Of a stretch of DNA of 64,000 bases, positions 20,306 through 27,883 are shown in pieces. The position numbers and the translations under genes are program-made. Numbering within the stretch: the stretch's first letter is position 1; each line of letters starts with the position of its first letter. Origin of the DNA: Pseudomonas frederiksbergensis (lineage in GTDB: Bacteria > Pseudomonadota > Gammaproteobacteria > Pseudomonadales > Pseudomonadaceae); contig NZ_MOBR01000004.1 of assembly GCF_003732705.1 (NCBI RefSeq), positions 62,001 through 126,000 on the forward strand, written 5' to 3'. The notes beneath the pieces were generated by a model. It made no database searches, was not told where the DNA came from, and was given only the letters and a program-made list of their open reading frames with translations.

Positions 20306-20387
20306 CTCTTGCAAAAATGAGCGCAGCGACCTCAATCAACGACCGCAAATACAGCGCCGGAGCCCATCACAAACAGCTTTGCAAGAG
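20306..20387. repeat. 10-bp inverted repeats flanking 62 bp between rpmA and obgE
   Basis: CTCTTGCAAA at 20306-20315 and TTTGCAAGAG at 20378-20387 are exact reverse complements. They lie in the non-coding stretch 20254-20447, upstream of obgE on its strand. They could close a leader structure or be ends of a decayed mini-element. Confidence 0.5.
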
Positions 20388-20403
20388 ACTCACCCCACAA
20401 ACG

Positions 20404-20432
20404 AAAAAGCCCCGTCGCGAGACAGGGCTTTT
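20404..20432 (-). terminator. rpmA: Rho-independent terminator of rplU-rpmA
   Basis: On the minus strand the stem AAAAGCCC / GGGCTTTT encloses a 12-base loop and ends in TTTTT. It lies 15 bases after the rpmA stop. The upstream A-run makes it possibly bidirectional. Confidence 0.85.
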
Positions 20433-20447
20433 CCAGCAACTACGTAA

Positions 20448-20723
20448 TTATGCCGCGACGACTGCAGTCTTCGGAACAATGCTTACGTAACGGCGATTGA
20501 AAGCGCCTTTTACTTCGAACTTGATCACGCCGTCGATTTTAGCGAACAGAGTGTGATCTTTACCCATGCCAACACCGTAACCGGCGTGGAATTGGGTGCC
20601 GCGCTGACGCACGATGATGTTGCCCGGAATGATAACCTGGCCGCCATACATCTTCACGCCAAGGCGTTTGGCTTCTGAGTCGCGACCGTTACGGGTACTA
20701 CCACCAGCTTTTTTGTGTGCCAT
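20448..20723 (-). CDS. rpmA: 50S ribosomal protein L27
   Basis: A 91-residue protein starting [20 protein letters not shown] with [13 protein letters not shown], diagnostic of L27. The N-terminal tail reaches the peptidyl transferase centre. It is a few residues longer than the usual 85. Follows rplU by 34 bases. Confidence 0.98.
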   Translation of the reverse strand: MAHKKAGGSTRNGRDSEAKRLGVKMYGGQVIIPGNIIVRQRGTQFHAGYGVGMGKDHTLFAKIDGVIKFEVKGAFNRRYVSIVPKTAVVAA

Positions 20724-20757
20724 GAGTCAATTCTCCTAGTGAGGAATTAGGCTGAAA

Positions 20758-21072
20758 TTAAGCCTGAATACCGGTGATTTTGATCTCGGTGTACCACTGG
20801 CGGTGGCCCATACGCTTCATGTGGTGCTTACGACGACGGAACTTGATGATGCGGACTTTATCGTGACGACCTTGGGAGATCACTTCAGCCACAACGGTAG
20901 CGCCTGCAACAACTGGAGCGCCGATGTTCACGTCATCGCCATTGGCGACCAACAGAACGCGATCAAAAGTAACGGATTCGCCAGTAGCGATTTCCAGTTT
21001 TTCGATCTTCAGGTATTCACCTGGGGCGACCTTGTATTGCTTGCCACCAGTAACAATTACTGCGTACGACAT
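20758..21072 (-). CDS. rplU: 50S ribosomal protein L21
   Basis: A 104-residue protein with [20 protein letters not shown] and the C-terminal [20 protein letters not shown] rRNA-binding stretch. The ATG at 21072 gives the standard L21 N terminus; an upstream in-frame extension has no support. Its promoter is seen at 21205-21233. Confidence 0.98.
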   Translation of the reverse strand: MSYAVIVTGGKQYKVAPGEYLKIEKLEIATGESVTFDRVLLVANGDDVNIGAPVVAGATVVAEVISQGRHDKVRIIKFRRRKHHMKRMGHRQWYTEIKITGIQA

Positions 21073-21204
21073 GGTATTTCTCCGATAATCCTGCTCACCC
21101 AGCTCTTTATAAGAAGAGGTATTGGCTGGCATGGCTGCATAAGGCTGGAAGGCCTGATTGCAATTGCGTAAGGCAGGTGCTGCCCAGGAAGTTCAGGGTG
21201 CGCG

Positions 21205-21233
21205 ATTGTACGCAAGCTGACTTGGCGATGCAA
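21205..21233 (-). promoter_or_regulatory. rplU: Sigma-70 promoter for rplU-rpmA
   Basis: On the minus strand TTGCAT, 17-base spacer, TACAAT. Transcription would start about 125 bases before rplU, leaving a leader of a length seen in autoregulated ribosomal operons. Confidence 0.7.
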
Positions 21234-21251
21234 GAGGCCGTCCATCGTACC

Positions 21252-21280
21252 TTGACACCTGCGGACGTGGGTCCTAGCAT
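21252..21280 (+). promoter_or_regulatory. ispB: Sigma-70 promoter for ispB
   Basis: TTGACA at 21252-21257, 17-base spacer, TAGCAT at 21275-21280, about 25 bases before the expected leader start of ispB. It is divergent from the rplU promoter with only 18 bases between their -35 elements. Confidence 0.7.
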
Positions 21281-21312
21281 GCCGCGCAACCCTTCTGGAG
21301 CAACTGTCGCTG

Positions 21313-22281
21313 ATGCAACCCCAAGCTTTCTACCGCGCGGTGGCGGACGATTTTAACGCCGTCGACGGCATCATCAAGAAGCAGCTGACTTCCCGAGTGC
21401 CGCTGGTATCGAAAATCGGCGACTACATTACCTCGGCCGGCGGTAAACGCCTGCGTCCTCTATTGGTGCTGCTGTGCGGCAAGGCACTGGGTCGCGAAGG
21501 CGATGACCTGCGCCTGCTGGCCGCCACGATCGAGTTCCTGCACACCGCCACCCTGCTGCATGACGACGTGGTCGACATGTCCGGCATGCGCCGTGGCCGC
21601 TCGACTGCCAATGCCATGTGGGGCAATGCGCCAAGCGTGCTGGTGGGCGATTTCCTGTATTCGCGCTCTTTCGAAATGATGGTCGAACTCGGCTCCATGC
21701 CAGTGATGAAGATCCTTTCTCAGGCCACGCGAATCATCGCCGAAGGTGAAGTGCTGCAGCTGTCGAAGATCCGTGACGCCAGCACCACCGAGGAAACCTA
21801 CATGGAAGTCATCCGCGGCAAGACCGCGATGCTCTTCGAAGCCTCGACCCACAGCGCCGCCGCCCTGTGCGAAGCCACAGCGGAACAGTCTGAAGCCTTG
21901 CGCACGTTTGGCGATCATCTGGGCGTGGCCTTCCAACTGGTCGACGACCTGCTGGACTACAAAGGCGACGCGCAAACCCTGGGCAAGAACGTCGGCGACG
22001 ATCTGGCCGAAGGCAAACCGACCCTGCCGCTGATCTACACCATGCGCGAAGGCACCCCGGAACAGGCCGCTCTGGTACGCCAGGCGATCCAGAAAGGTGG
22101 CATCGAAGACCTGGAAAGCATCCGCGGCGCCGTGGAAGCTTCCGGTTCGCTGGACTACACCGCGCAATTGGCCCGTGATTACGTGGCCCGCGCGATCAAA
22201 TGCCTCGACGTTTTGCCGGCCAGCGAGTATCGCGATGCGCTGGTTGAGTTGAGTGAGTTTGCAGTAGCCCGCACGCACTAA
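21313..22281 (+). CDS. ispB: Octaprenyl/nonaprenyl diphosphate synthase IspB
   Basis: A 322-residue trans-prenyltransferase that builds the ubiquinone side chain. The first aspartate-rich motif is HDDVVDMSGMRRG, the second QLVDDLLDYKGD, and GKRLRPLLVLL binds substrate. Chain length cannot be read from the sequence; pseudomonads use ubiquinone-9. Divergent from rplU, as in most proteobacteria. Confidence 0.95.
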   Translation: MQPQAFYRAVADDFNAVDGIIKKQLTSRVPLVSKIGDYITSAGGKRLRPLLVLLCGKALGREGDDLRLLAATIEFLHTATLLHDDVVDMSGMRRGRSTANAMWGNAPSVLVGDFLYSRSFEMMVELGSMPVMKILSQATRIIAEGEVLQLSKIRDASTTEETYMEVIRGKTAMLFEASTHSAAALCEATAEQSEALRTFGDHLGVAFQLVDDLLDYKGDAQTLGKNVGDDLAEGKPTLPLIYTMREGTPEQAALVRQAIQKGGIEDLESIRGAVEASGSLDYTAQLARDYVARAIKCLDVLPASEYRDALVELSEFAVARTH

Positions 22282-22289
22282 AACGCTAC

Positions 22290-22382
22290 CTGTAGGAGCG
22301 AGGCTTGCCCGCGAAGGCGTCGTGTCAGGCGACATTTATTTCGACTGACACACCGCCTTCGCGGGCAAGCCTCGCTCCTACA
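22290..22382. repeat. REP doublet (REPIN), TGTAGGAGCGAGGCTTGCCCGCGAA flavour
   Basis: Inverted REP pair starting about 10 bases after the ispB stop. The centre contains GTGTCAGGCGACA, which is shared with the copy at 24546-24641 (GTGTCAGGCGATA). Confidence 0.92.
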
Positions 22383-22460
22383 AAATCATGCGCTGTCCCC
22401 TCCCCGGATAAACCCTATACAATGTGCGACTTTTAGCGATCCTCAATCCAAGGAGCCTTA

Positions 22461-22802
22461 GTGAGCACGTTGCCACCCTGCCCGAAATGCAATTCCGAAT
22501 ACACCTACGAAGACGGCGCACAGCTGATCTGCCCGGAGTGCGCCCACGAATGGTCCGCCAGCGGCGAAGCTGAAGCGGCGTCCGATGACACCGTGAAAAA
22601 GGATTCGGTAGGCAACGTCCTGCAGGACGGCGACACCATCACCGTGATCAAGGACCTGAAGGTCAAGGGCACTTCCCTGGTGGTCAAGGTCGGTACCAAG
22701 GTCAAGAACATCCGCCTGTGCGACGGCGATCACGACATCGACTGCAAGATCGACGGCATCGGCCCGATGAAGCTCAAATCCGAGTTCGTCAGAAAAGTCT
22801 GA
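22461..22802 (+). CDS. yjdM: Zinc-ribbon protein of the YjdM/PhnA family
   Basis: A 113-residue protein. The N-terminal zinc ribbon has C7, C10, C24 and C27 (PPCPKC and LICPEC). The C-terminal part is a PhnA/YjdM domain ([27 protein letters not shown]). Despite the old name it is not known to degrade phosphonates; its role is unclear. It starts with GTG at 22461 after AGGAG. Confidence 0.9.
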   Translation: MSTLPPCPKCNSEYTYEDGAQLICPECAHEWSASGEAEAASDDTVKKDSVGNVLQDGDTITVIKDLKVKGTSLVVKVGTKVKNIRLCDGDHDIDCKIDGIGPMKLKSEFVRKV

Positions 22803-22963
22803 ACCTGCTGTCATCCATCCCGCGCCCGGCGTGGGATGGTGCTTACCCTCCCCCCGCTTCACCCAGCAATTCCTCGCAGTAGCCAAACGCCAGCCGTTTT
22901 GACTTCACGCAACCTTCACCCTGAAAAAAACACAAAGTGCCAATAGGCCCTTGCTATTTGATG

Positions 22964-22982
22964 AATAAGAATTATTCTCATT
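22964..22982 (+). promoter_or_regulatory. Fur box upstream of the 85-residue orphan gene
   Basis: AATAAGAATTATTCTCATT is a near-perfect 9-1-9 palindrome (reverse complement AATGAGAATAATTCTTATT) of the classical Fur type. It ends 26 bases before the gene's ATG, so bound Fur would cover the promoter or start site. Confidence 0.8.
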
Positions 22983-23008
22983 GAAACCCATCAATGGAGA
23001 TGAGACCC

Positions 23009-23266
23009 ATGACTTATTTGATCGATGCCTGGCTGGACCGCCCACACCCTTACCTCAGGATCCTGCATCGGGAAACCGGGGAAGTCTGTGCGGTGCTTGA
23101 AGAAGAAGCCTTGAACGAATTGCAGGATCAGGGGGATCTGGACGTCAACGGCTTGAGTTCCAGCGAGCCGGTGGTGCTCAAGGAACTGGTGCGCAATCTG
23201 TTTCTATTCTGCTATGCCCGGGCGTTGCGCCCGTCGCATGAACTGCATCATAAGATCGAACTATGA
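23009..23266 (+). CDS. Conserved hypothetical protein, likely iron-regulated (PA4570-like)
   Basis: An 85-residue cytoplasmic protein beginning MTYLIDAWLDRPHPYLRILH. It contains an acidic central helix (VLEEEALNELQDQGDLDVNG) and a C-terminal helix with Cys and three His near the end (FCYARALRPSHELHHKIEL). I recognise no domain. The position after ispB matches PA4570, which I recall as an iron-repressed gene, and a Fur box lies just upstream. The second ATG (23009) is chosen because GGAG lies nine bases upstream; the first is at 22994. Function unknown; a role in adapting to iron scarcity is inferred. Confidence 0.8.
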   Translation: MTYLIDAWLDRPHPYLRILHRETGEVCAVLEEEALNELQDQGDLDVNGLSSSEPVVLKELVRNLFLFCYARALRPSHELHHKIEL

Positions 23267-23281
23267 AACACGCCGCAAAAC

Positions 23282-23375
23282 CTTGTAGGAGCAAAGCTTG
23301 CTCGCGATGGCGATGTATCAGTGACATCAAAGTGACTGACACACCGCCATCGCGGGCAAGCCTTGCTCCTACAGG
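23282..23375. repeat. REP doublet (REPIN), mixed TGTAGGAGCAAAGC/GGGCAAGCC flavour
   Basis: The left copy reads GAGCAAAGCTTGCTCGCGA while the right copy reads CGCGGGCAAGCCTTGCTCC, so the two arms belong to slightly different subtypes and pair imperfectly. It lies between convergent genes. Confidence 0.88.
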
Positions 23376-23391
23376 TTTACAGGGCCAGGTT

Positions 23392-24009
23392 TTACAGAAC
23401 GTCGAGCAGCTCGACGTCGAACACCAGTACGCTGTGCGGCGCAATGCTGCCAACGCCTTGGGCGCCGTAAGCCAGTTCGCTCGGCACGTACAGGCGCCAT
23501 TTGCTGCCGGCATTCATCAGTTGCAGGGCTTCGGTCCAGCCAGCGATCACGCCGCCAACCGGGAATTCAGCAGGCTCGCCGCGCTCGTAGGAGCTGTCGA
23601 ACACAGTGCCGTCGATCAGGGTGCCGTGGTAGTGGGTGCGCACTTGATCTTCACGGGTCGGCTTGGCGCCTTCACCTTGAGTCAGTACTTCGAATTGCAG
23701 GCCGGAAGCCAGGGTGGTGATGCCGTCACGCTTGGCGTTTTCAGCCAGGAAGGCCAGGCCTTCGCCAGCAGCGGCTTCAGCTTTGGCAGCCGCTTCGGCT
23801 TGCATGATCTCGCGGATCACTTTGAAGCTGGCGGACATTTCTTCCTGACCCACACGGCTTGGCTTGCCGGCGAACGCGTCGGTCAGGCCAGCCAGGATGG
23901 CGTCCAGGTTAACGCCTGGTGGTGGATTGTCGCGCAGTTGGTCGCCCAACTGACGGCCGATACCGTAGCTGACGCGGGTTTCGTCGGTGGACAGATTTAC
24001 TTCGGACAT
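23392..24009 (-). CDS. fklB: FKBP-type peptidyl-prolyl isomerase FklB (FKBP22)
   Basis: A 205-residue protein. An N-terminal dimerisation domain (MSEVNLSTDETRVSYGIGRQ, about 1-90) is followed by an FKBP fold with THYHGTLIDGTVFDSSYERG, VIAGWTEALQLMNAGSKWR and the C-terminal VLVFDVELLDVL. There is no signal peptide, unlike FkpA. The start at 24009 removes a non-conserved extension. Confidence 0.92.
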   Translation of the reverse strand: MSEVNLSTDETRVSYGIGRQLGDQLRDNPPPGVNLDAILAGLTDAFAGKPSRVGQEEMSASFKVIREIMQAEAAAKAEAAAGEGLAFLAENAKRDGITTLASGLQFEVLTQGEGAKPTREDQVRTHYHGTLIDGTVFDSSYERGEPAEFPVGGVIAGWTEALQLMNAGSKWRLYVPSELAYGAQGVGSIAPHSVLVFDVELLDVL

Positions 24010-24129
24010 GACACTGCTCCGCTGTGCGGACAGCCCTGGAACTTGCCGTGCGAGCACAGCGCATCCCGGAGCGCCCGGAACCAAAAGGGCGAGCAGACTA
24101 GCACAGATGCCGTGGCGTTGATCAGGGGG

Positions 24130-24441
24130 TCAGCTCTGCCAGGTTGACCGGAAGGCAATCGGCACCTTCAGGCTTTCTTCGACACTGGCGCCGAGCCCGC
24201 ACATTTCGTCATGCACCGAGGTGTGCACCAGGTTGAATTGCAGCTTGGGAAACGCATGCAGCACTTCCCGGGCATGTTCGACTGAGCGCAGATGAAACAT
24301 CTGACCGCGGGTATCGCTCAACGGATACGCCGCACCGTGCATCCGCGCTTCCAGCAGATAGATCCCGCCTTCCAGCGAAATCAGATTCAGCTCATCGATC
24401 TTCCCGGCGATGGCGTAAGCATTCAGTTCTTGCAGGTTCAT
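24130..24441 (-). CDS. DUF6482-like conserved hypothetical protein
   Basis: A 103-residue protein starting MNLQELNAYAIAGKIDELNL, with LEGGIYLLEARM and HDEMCGLG. It resembles the small Pseudomonas family that I know as DUF6482 (position of PA4573). No membrane segment or known catalytic motif is visible. The function is not known. It is 120 bases upstream of fklB in the same direction. Confidence 0.75.
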   Translation of the reverse strand: MNLQELNAYAIAGKIDELNLISLEGGIYLLEARMHGAAYPLSDTRGQMFHLRSVEHAREVLHAFPKLQFNLVHTSVHDEMCGLGASVEESLKVPIAFRSTWQS

Positions 24442-24545
24442 GAGCGCACCTCAGAGTAGTGGCGAACCAAGACCCTTACAGGCATATGCCTCGACGCCTT
24501 AAAGCACAACCCACAAACCACACCGCCCGTCTGTTTCACATCAAC

Positions 24546-24641
24546 CCTGTAGGAGCGAGGCTTGCCCGCGAAAGCGTCGTGTCAGGCGATATATGTTTCG
24601 ACTGACACACCGCCTTCGCGGGCAAGCCTCGCTCCTACAGG
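24546..24641. repeat. REP doublet (REPIN), TGTAGGAGCGAGGCTTGCCCGCGAA flavour
   Basis: Inverted REP pair between two co-directional minus-strand genes, nearly identical to the copy at 22290-22382. Confidence 0.92.
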
Positions 24642-24652
24642 GATCGTGCAAA

Positions 24653-25141
24653 TCAGTGCTTGGTCAGCTTATCCAGGTACCCCATCGCAAACGCCGAGAT
24701 CACGAAGGTCATGTGAATGATCACATACCACTTCAAATGCTCGGGATCGACGTTCTTGGCGTCCATGAAAATCCGCAGCAGGTGGATCGAAGAAATCGCC
24801 ACGATCGAGGCCGCCACTTTCATCTTCAGCGAAGACGAATCCATGGTACCCAGCCAGTTGAGCTTCTCTTTGCTCTCATCGATGTCCAGTTGCGACACGA
24901 AGTTCTCGTAACCGGAGATCATCACCATCACCAGCAGGCCGCCCACCAGCGCCATGTCGATCAGCGACAGCAACACCAGAATCAGGTCCGATTCCGCCAT
25001 CGAGAAGACGTTGGGGATGACATGGAAGACTTCCTGGAAAAATTTCAGCGCCAGTGCCAGCAAGCCCAGGGACAAGCCAAAGTAGATCGGCGCCAGCAGC
25101 CAGCGGGAGGCGTACATTGCATTTTCGATAAAGCGTTCCAT
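24653..25141 (-). CDS. UPF0114/YqhA family membrane protein
   Basis: A 162-residue inner-membrane protein with three to four hydrophobic helices. [40 protein letters not shown] and [20 protein letters not shown] are typical of the YqhA/TIGR00645 family. Its role is unknown. Matches PA4574 in position. Confidence 0.88.
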   Translation of the reverse strand: MERFIENAMYASRWLLAPIYFGLSLGLLALALKFFQEVFHVIPNVFSMAESDLILVLLSLIDMALVGGLLVMVMISGYENFVSQLDIDESKEKLNWLGTMDSSSLKMKVAASIVAISSIHLLRIFMDAKNVDPEHLKWYVIIHMTFVISAFAMGYLDKLTKH

Positions 25142-25301
25142 TGAATCTCACACAAGGGCTGGTAAATGGCGGCGAGTATACCAGCCGCTTGTAACACCCA
25201 GAAACCGCCCGGAAATCCGCAACCTGCGCGTATGTGACAAAGTTTTTCTGCTAGTGTCCAAACCATTGACAGGTTAGCGACACCGGACAGGAAGACAGGA
25301 A

Positions 25302-27131
25302 ATGGATGTGCGATTGCCTTTAACGAGTGCCGGACTGTGCCTCGCGCTACTGCTCGGCGGTTGTTCACCCAGCGATGAGAAGCGCACGGTCAGCCTCGAA
25401 GAAAAAACCGCGCAGTTCGAGAAGTCCCTGGATGCCATTACCGACCCGAAACTCAAGGATGCCGTCGCCGAGCTCGGCGGTTCGCTGCTGTTGCTGGAAC
25501 GGGCGCAACTCAAGCTCGACAGCAAACCGCTGCAAACCGAGTACAGCGAAGATGCCCTGGCCGTGCTCAAGCACTACCCCACGCCCCAGGCGTTGGTGGA
25601 CACCTACATCAATGGCCTGTTCGTGCTGCACAAAGACTCCAGCTCCGATTACCTGACGGATCTGCAACCGGTGTTCCCCTTCAACTTCAGCATCCCGGCA
25701 GCGTTCCTCTTCCCCCATGGCCTGGAATGGCAATCGGTGACCCTGAGCAACAAACGCGTCATCCCCTTCCAGCCGGAATGGTCGGAAACCGATCCCGGCA
25801 TCCAGTTGAGCCCTTCCAGCTCGAACCTGACCAACCCCGACGACCTGACGGTGACCTACCCGTTCATCGACGGCCTGGACGTGGAAAACAAAAACCAGCC
25901 GCAACCGGTGAGTTTGCAAGGCAAGGTCGAGGTCATCGCGCCGCGCCGGCTCTATAGCTTCAACCTGACGAAAAAGGACGTCGGCCAGACGCGTACCAAC
26001 GACAACCTCAGCGTCACCCTGCTGAACCTCGCGAACAACTATGCCGAAGTCGAATTCACCAACAACTTGCCGCTGGCACCCGAAGTCAGCGAAACGCCGC
26101 TCAACCCGCTGATCGTGCAAGCCAAGGACAGCACCGGGCAATTTCTCTCCCGCTCAGGCTCGATCAACGAAACCGCCGCGCAAATCGCCTTCTACCAAAA
26201 ACAACTGGCGCAAATGCAACTGCAGAAAGCCTGGAGCGAGACATTCGAAAAGCAACTGGATGAAGACCAGCGAGCATTTGAAAAGCAACAGACCCGGCAT
26301 TACACCAAGGTGTATTTCAACGGCCCGATTGAAACGCTTGAAGTCAGCGTGCTGGATTTCTCCACCGCCACCGTGACCCGCAAGGACTTGAACTTGCCGG
26401 TACGCCGCTTTGATCACGACACCACCGAGAAAACCATCCAGCCGCTGAATCTGCCGGTGGTGGTCTACGACGATCAGGCCCCGATCTGGCTTAAAGGCGC
26501 GACGCTGACCGAGGAACAACTGAAAAAAAGCGTCAGCATCACCCAAGCGGTGGACGACCCGAGCGCCGCGCGCATCGAGTTCGATCACCCGCACAGCTTC
26601 AATGATGAACTGCTCGGCACCTCTTTCAGCCCCGGCGACAGCCCGGTCACGTTCTTTACTGCGGATGACAGCGGCAAGCGCGATGAACCGATCGAACTGC
26701 CGCCCGAGGCTTATCAGGTCGATCCGTTGCGCGGAGTCATCACGTACGATTTGAACCTGTTCCCGGAAACCCCGGCCTTCGCGGTGGGCTCGATGCCGCT
26801 GTTCCTGGCCACGGTCGAGCAGAAAACCCTCGACGCACACCAACTGCCCAAGGGCCTGGAACTCAAAGGCAATGCGCTGGTGGTGGATCTGAAGCTGTTT
26901 CCCGCCCAGGACTGGCGCTTTTTCGCCACGGACGACAGCGGCAACTATCTGAAGGAGATTCTTTCGGTCACCCATGACGCGAGCGCAGAAGGTCCCGCGC
27001 TATTTGGCGTGCATTACTTCTACGGCCAGCCGACCCGACTGGAAACCTACCAGCGAACCGACCTCTCCACCGTGCAATATGGTTTTGAGGTCAAACTCGA
27101 TAAAACCGAGATGCCCAATGCTGATCAGTGA
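25302..27131 (+). CDS. Large lipoprotein of unknown function
   Basis: A 609-residue protein with a lipoprotein signal: LALLLGGC with lipidated C21, then SPSDEKR. No aspartate follows the cysteine, so outer-membrane sorting is expected. An N-terminal helical stretch (about 30-75) is followed by a beta-rich body rich in Asp/Pro/Asn, with repeated short units around NLPVVVYDD and ITYDLNLFPETP. A central coiled-coil-like segment (AQIAFYQKQLAQMQLQKAW, about 290-330) stands out. I recognise no known domain. It stands alone on the plus strand and its stop overlaps the next minus-strand gene by 7 bases. Confidence 0.85.
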   Translation: MDVRLPLTSAGLCLALLLGGCSPSDEKRTVSLEEKTAQFEKSLDAITDPKLKDAVAELGGSLLLLERAQLKLDSKPLQTEYSEDALAVLKHYPTPQALVDTYINGLFVLHKDSSSDYLTDLQPVFPFNFSIPAAFLFPHGLEWQSVTLSNKRVIPFQPEWSETDPGIQLSPSSSNLTNPDDLTVTYPFIDGLDVENKNQPQPVSLQGKVEVIAPRRLYSFNLTKKDVGQTRTNDNLSVTLLNLANNYAEVEFTNNLPLAPEVSETPLNPLIVQAKDSTGQFLSRSGSINETAAQIAFYQKQLAQMQLQKAWSETFEKQLDEDQRAFEKQQTRHYTKVYFNGPIETLEVSVLDFSTATVTRKDLNLPVRRFDHDTTEKTIQPLNLPVVVYDDQAPIWLKGATLTEEQLKKSVSITQAVDDPSAARIEFDHPHSFNDELLGTSFSPGDSPVTFFTADDSGKRDEPIELPPEAYQVDPLRGVITYDLNLFPETPAFAVGSMPLFLATVEQKTLDAHQLPKGLELKGNALVVDLKLFPAQDWRFFATDDSGNYLKEILSVTHDASAEGPALFGVHYFYGQPTRLETYQRTDLSTVQYGFEVKLDKTEMPNADQ

Positions 27132-27466
27132 TCAGGACGAAACTCGAAGCCACCCAGGCTTCGACAACGACCACCATTGATTTCCCGCAGTTGGGCTTGC
27201 AGGTGCAGGCTCCAGATTTGCGGATCATCGGCCAGCTCATAGCCATGCAGGGTCAGGCTTTCAACGATGGTATCGAGAATGGATTCAGCCACGAACGGGC
27301 CATGGAACGGGCCTTGCGCCTTGATGGCGGAAGGTTGTTCACCGGCCATTCCGGCGGCGAAGAGCAAGGTCCACATGCCCGTATCTCCCGCCAAAGGGCG
27401 GATGGCGCACTCGATACGGGTCACAAGACCCAAGCATTGACGGGTGAGGCAGAGGTTGCGCGACAT
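27125..27466 (-). CDS. Conserved hypothetical protein
   Basis: A 113-residue protein starting MSRNLCLTRQCLGLVTRIEC. It has three N-terminal cysteines, a central ALLFAAG-like hydrophobic stretch (WTLLFAAGMAG) and a PHGPFVAESILDTIVESL-like helix region. The minus-strand frame is preferred over the similar-length plus-strand frame because GAGGG lies eight bases before the ATG and the composition looks protein-like. The location fits PA4575. No function can be assigned. Confidence 0.65.
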   Translation of the reverse strand: MSRNLCLTRQCLGLVTRIECAIRPLAGDTGMWTLLFAAGMAGEQPSAIKAQGPFHGPFVAESILDTIVESLTLHGYELADDPQIWSLHLQAQLREINGGRCRSLGGFEFRPDH

Positions 27467-27642
27467 GGCGGCGACCCTCGGTAGATCCGGTATTCAGCCC
27501 CCATGGGAAGGCTGTTTCGATCCAGTGATTACTGTCCTTATCCTTGAGCTGAGAATAGAAGAAAAGTTCGCCCCGCAAGCAAAGCGAGACCAGAAGGCGC
27601 CGAGCGGTCATTGTGTGAATATTGACGTCAGAGTGATGGCAC

Positions 27643-27755
27643 TGATCGTTCCCACGCTCTGCGTGGGAATGCAGCCCCAGGACGCTCCTCGTCCCTTAAA
27701 AGCGTGACGCGGAGCGTCACAGGAGGCATTCCCACGCGGAGCGTGGGAACGATCA
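27643..27755. repeat. GATCGTTCCCACGC-type palindromic repeat, copy 1
   Basis: A 113-base element with inverted ends TGATCGTTCCCACGC and GCGTGGGAACGATCA. Each end also holds an internal CCCACGC..GCGTGGG hairpin. It contains internal GACGC/GCGTC arms. A second copy lies at 40228-40340. The stretch 27467-27642 before it shows no gene. Confidence 0.85.
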
Positions 27756-27770
27756 AAAAACGCACAAAAC

Positions 27771-27868
27771 CCTGTAGGAGCGAGGCTTGCCCGCGAAGGC
27801 GGTGTATCAGCCAACATCAATGTCGGCTGATAGATTGCCTTCGCGGGCAAGCCTCGCTCCTACAGGGG
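27771..27868. repeat. REP doublet (REPIN), TGTAGGAGCGAGGCTTGCCCGCGAA flavour
   Basis: Inverted REP pair 16 bases after the 27643-27755 element. The loop contains its own inverted pair (CAGCCAACA / TGTCGGCTG). It ends just before the stop of the Lon-like gene. Confidence 0.92.
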
Positions 27869-27883
27869 TTGTGTGGCTTCAGG

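Noticed and set aside
22815-22839. Hairpin CCATCCC/GGGATGG after yjdM as terminator
   Set aside because: The stem has seven pairs and an 11-base loop but no T-run; too weak to list.
27128-27484. Plus-strand frame overlapping the minus-strand hypothetical gene
   Set aside because: The minus-strand frame has a better ribosome site (GAGGG) and more protein-like composition; only one is likely real.
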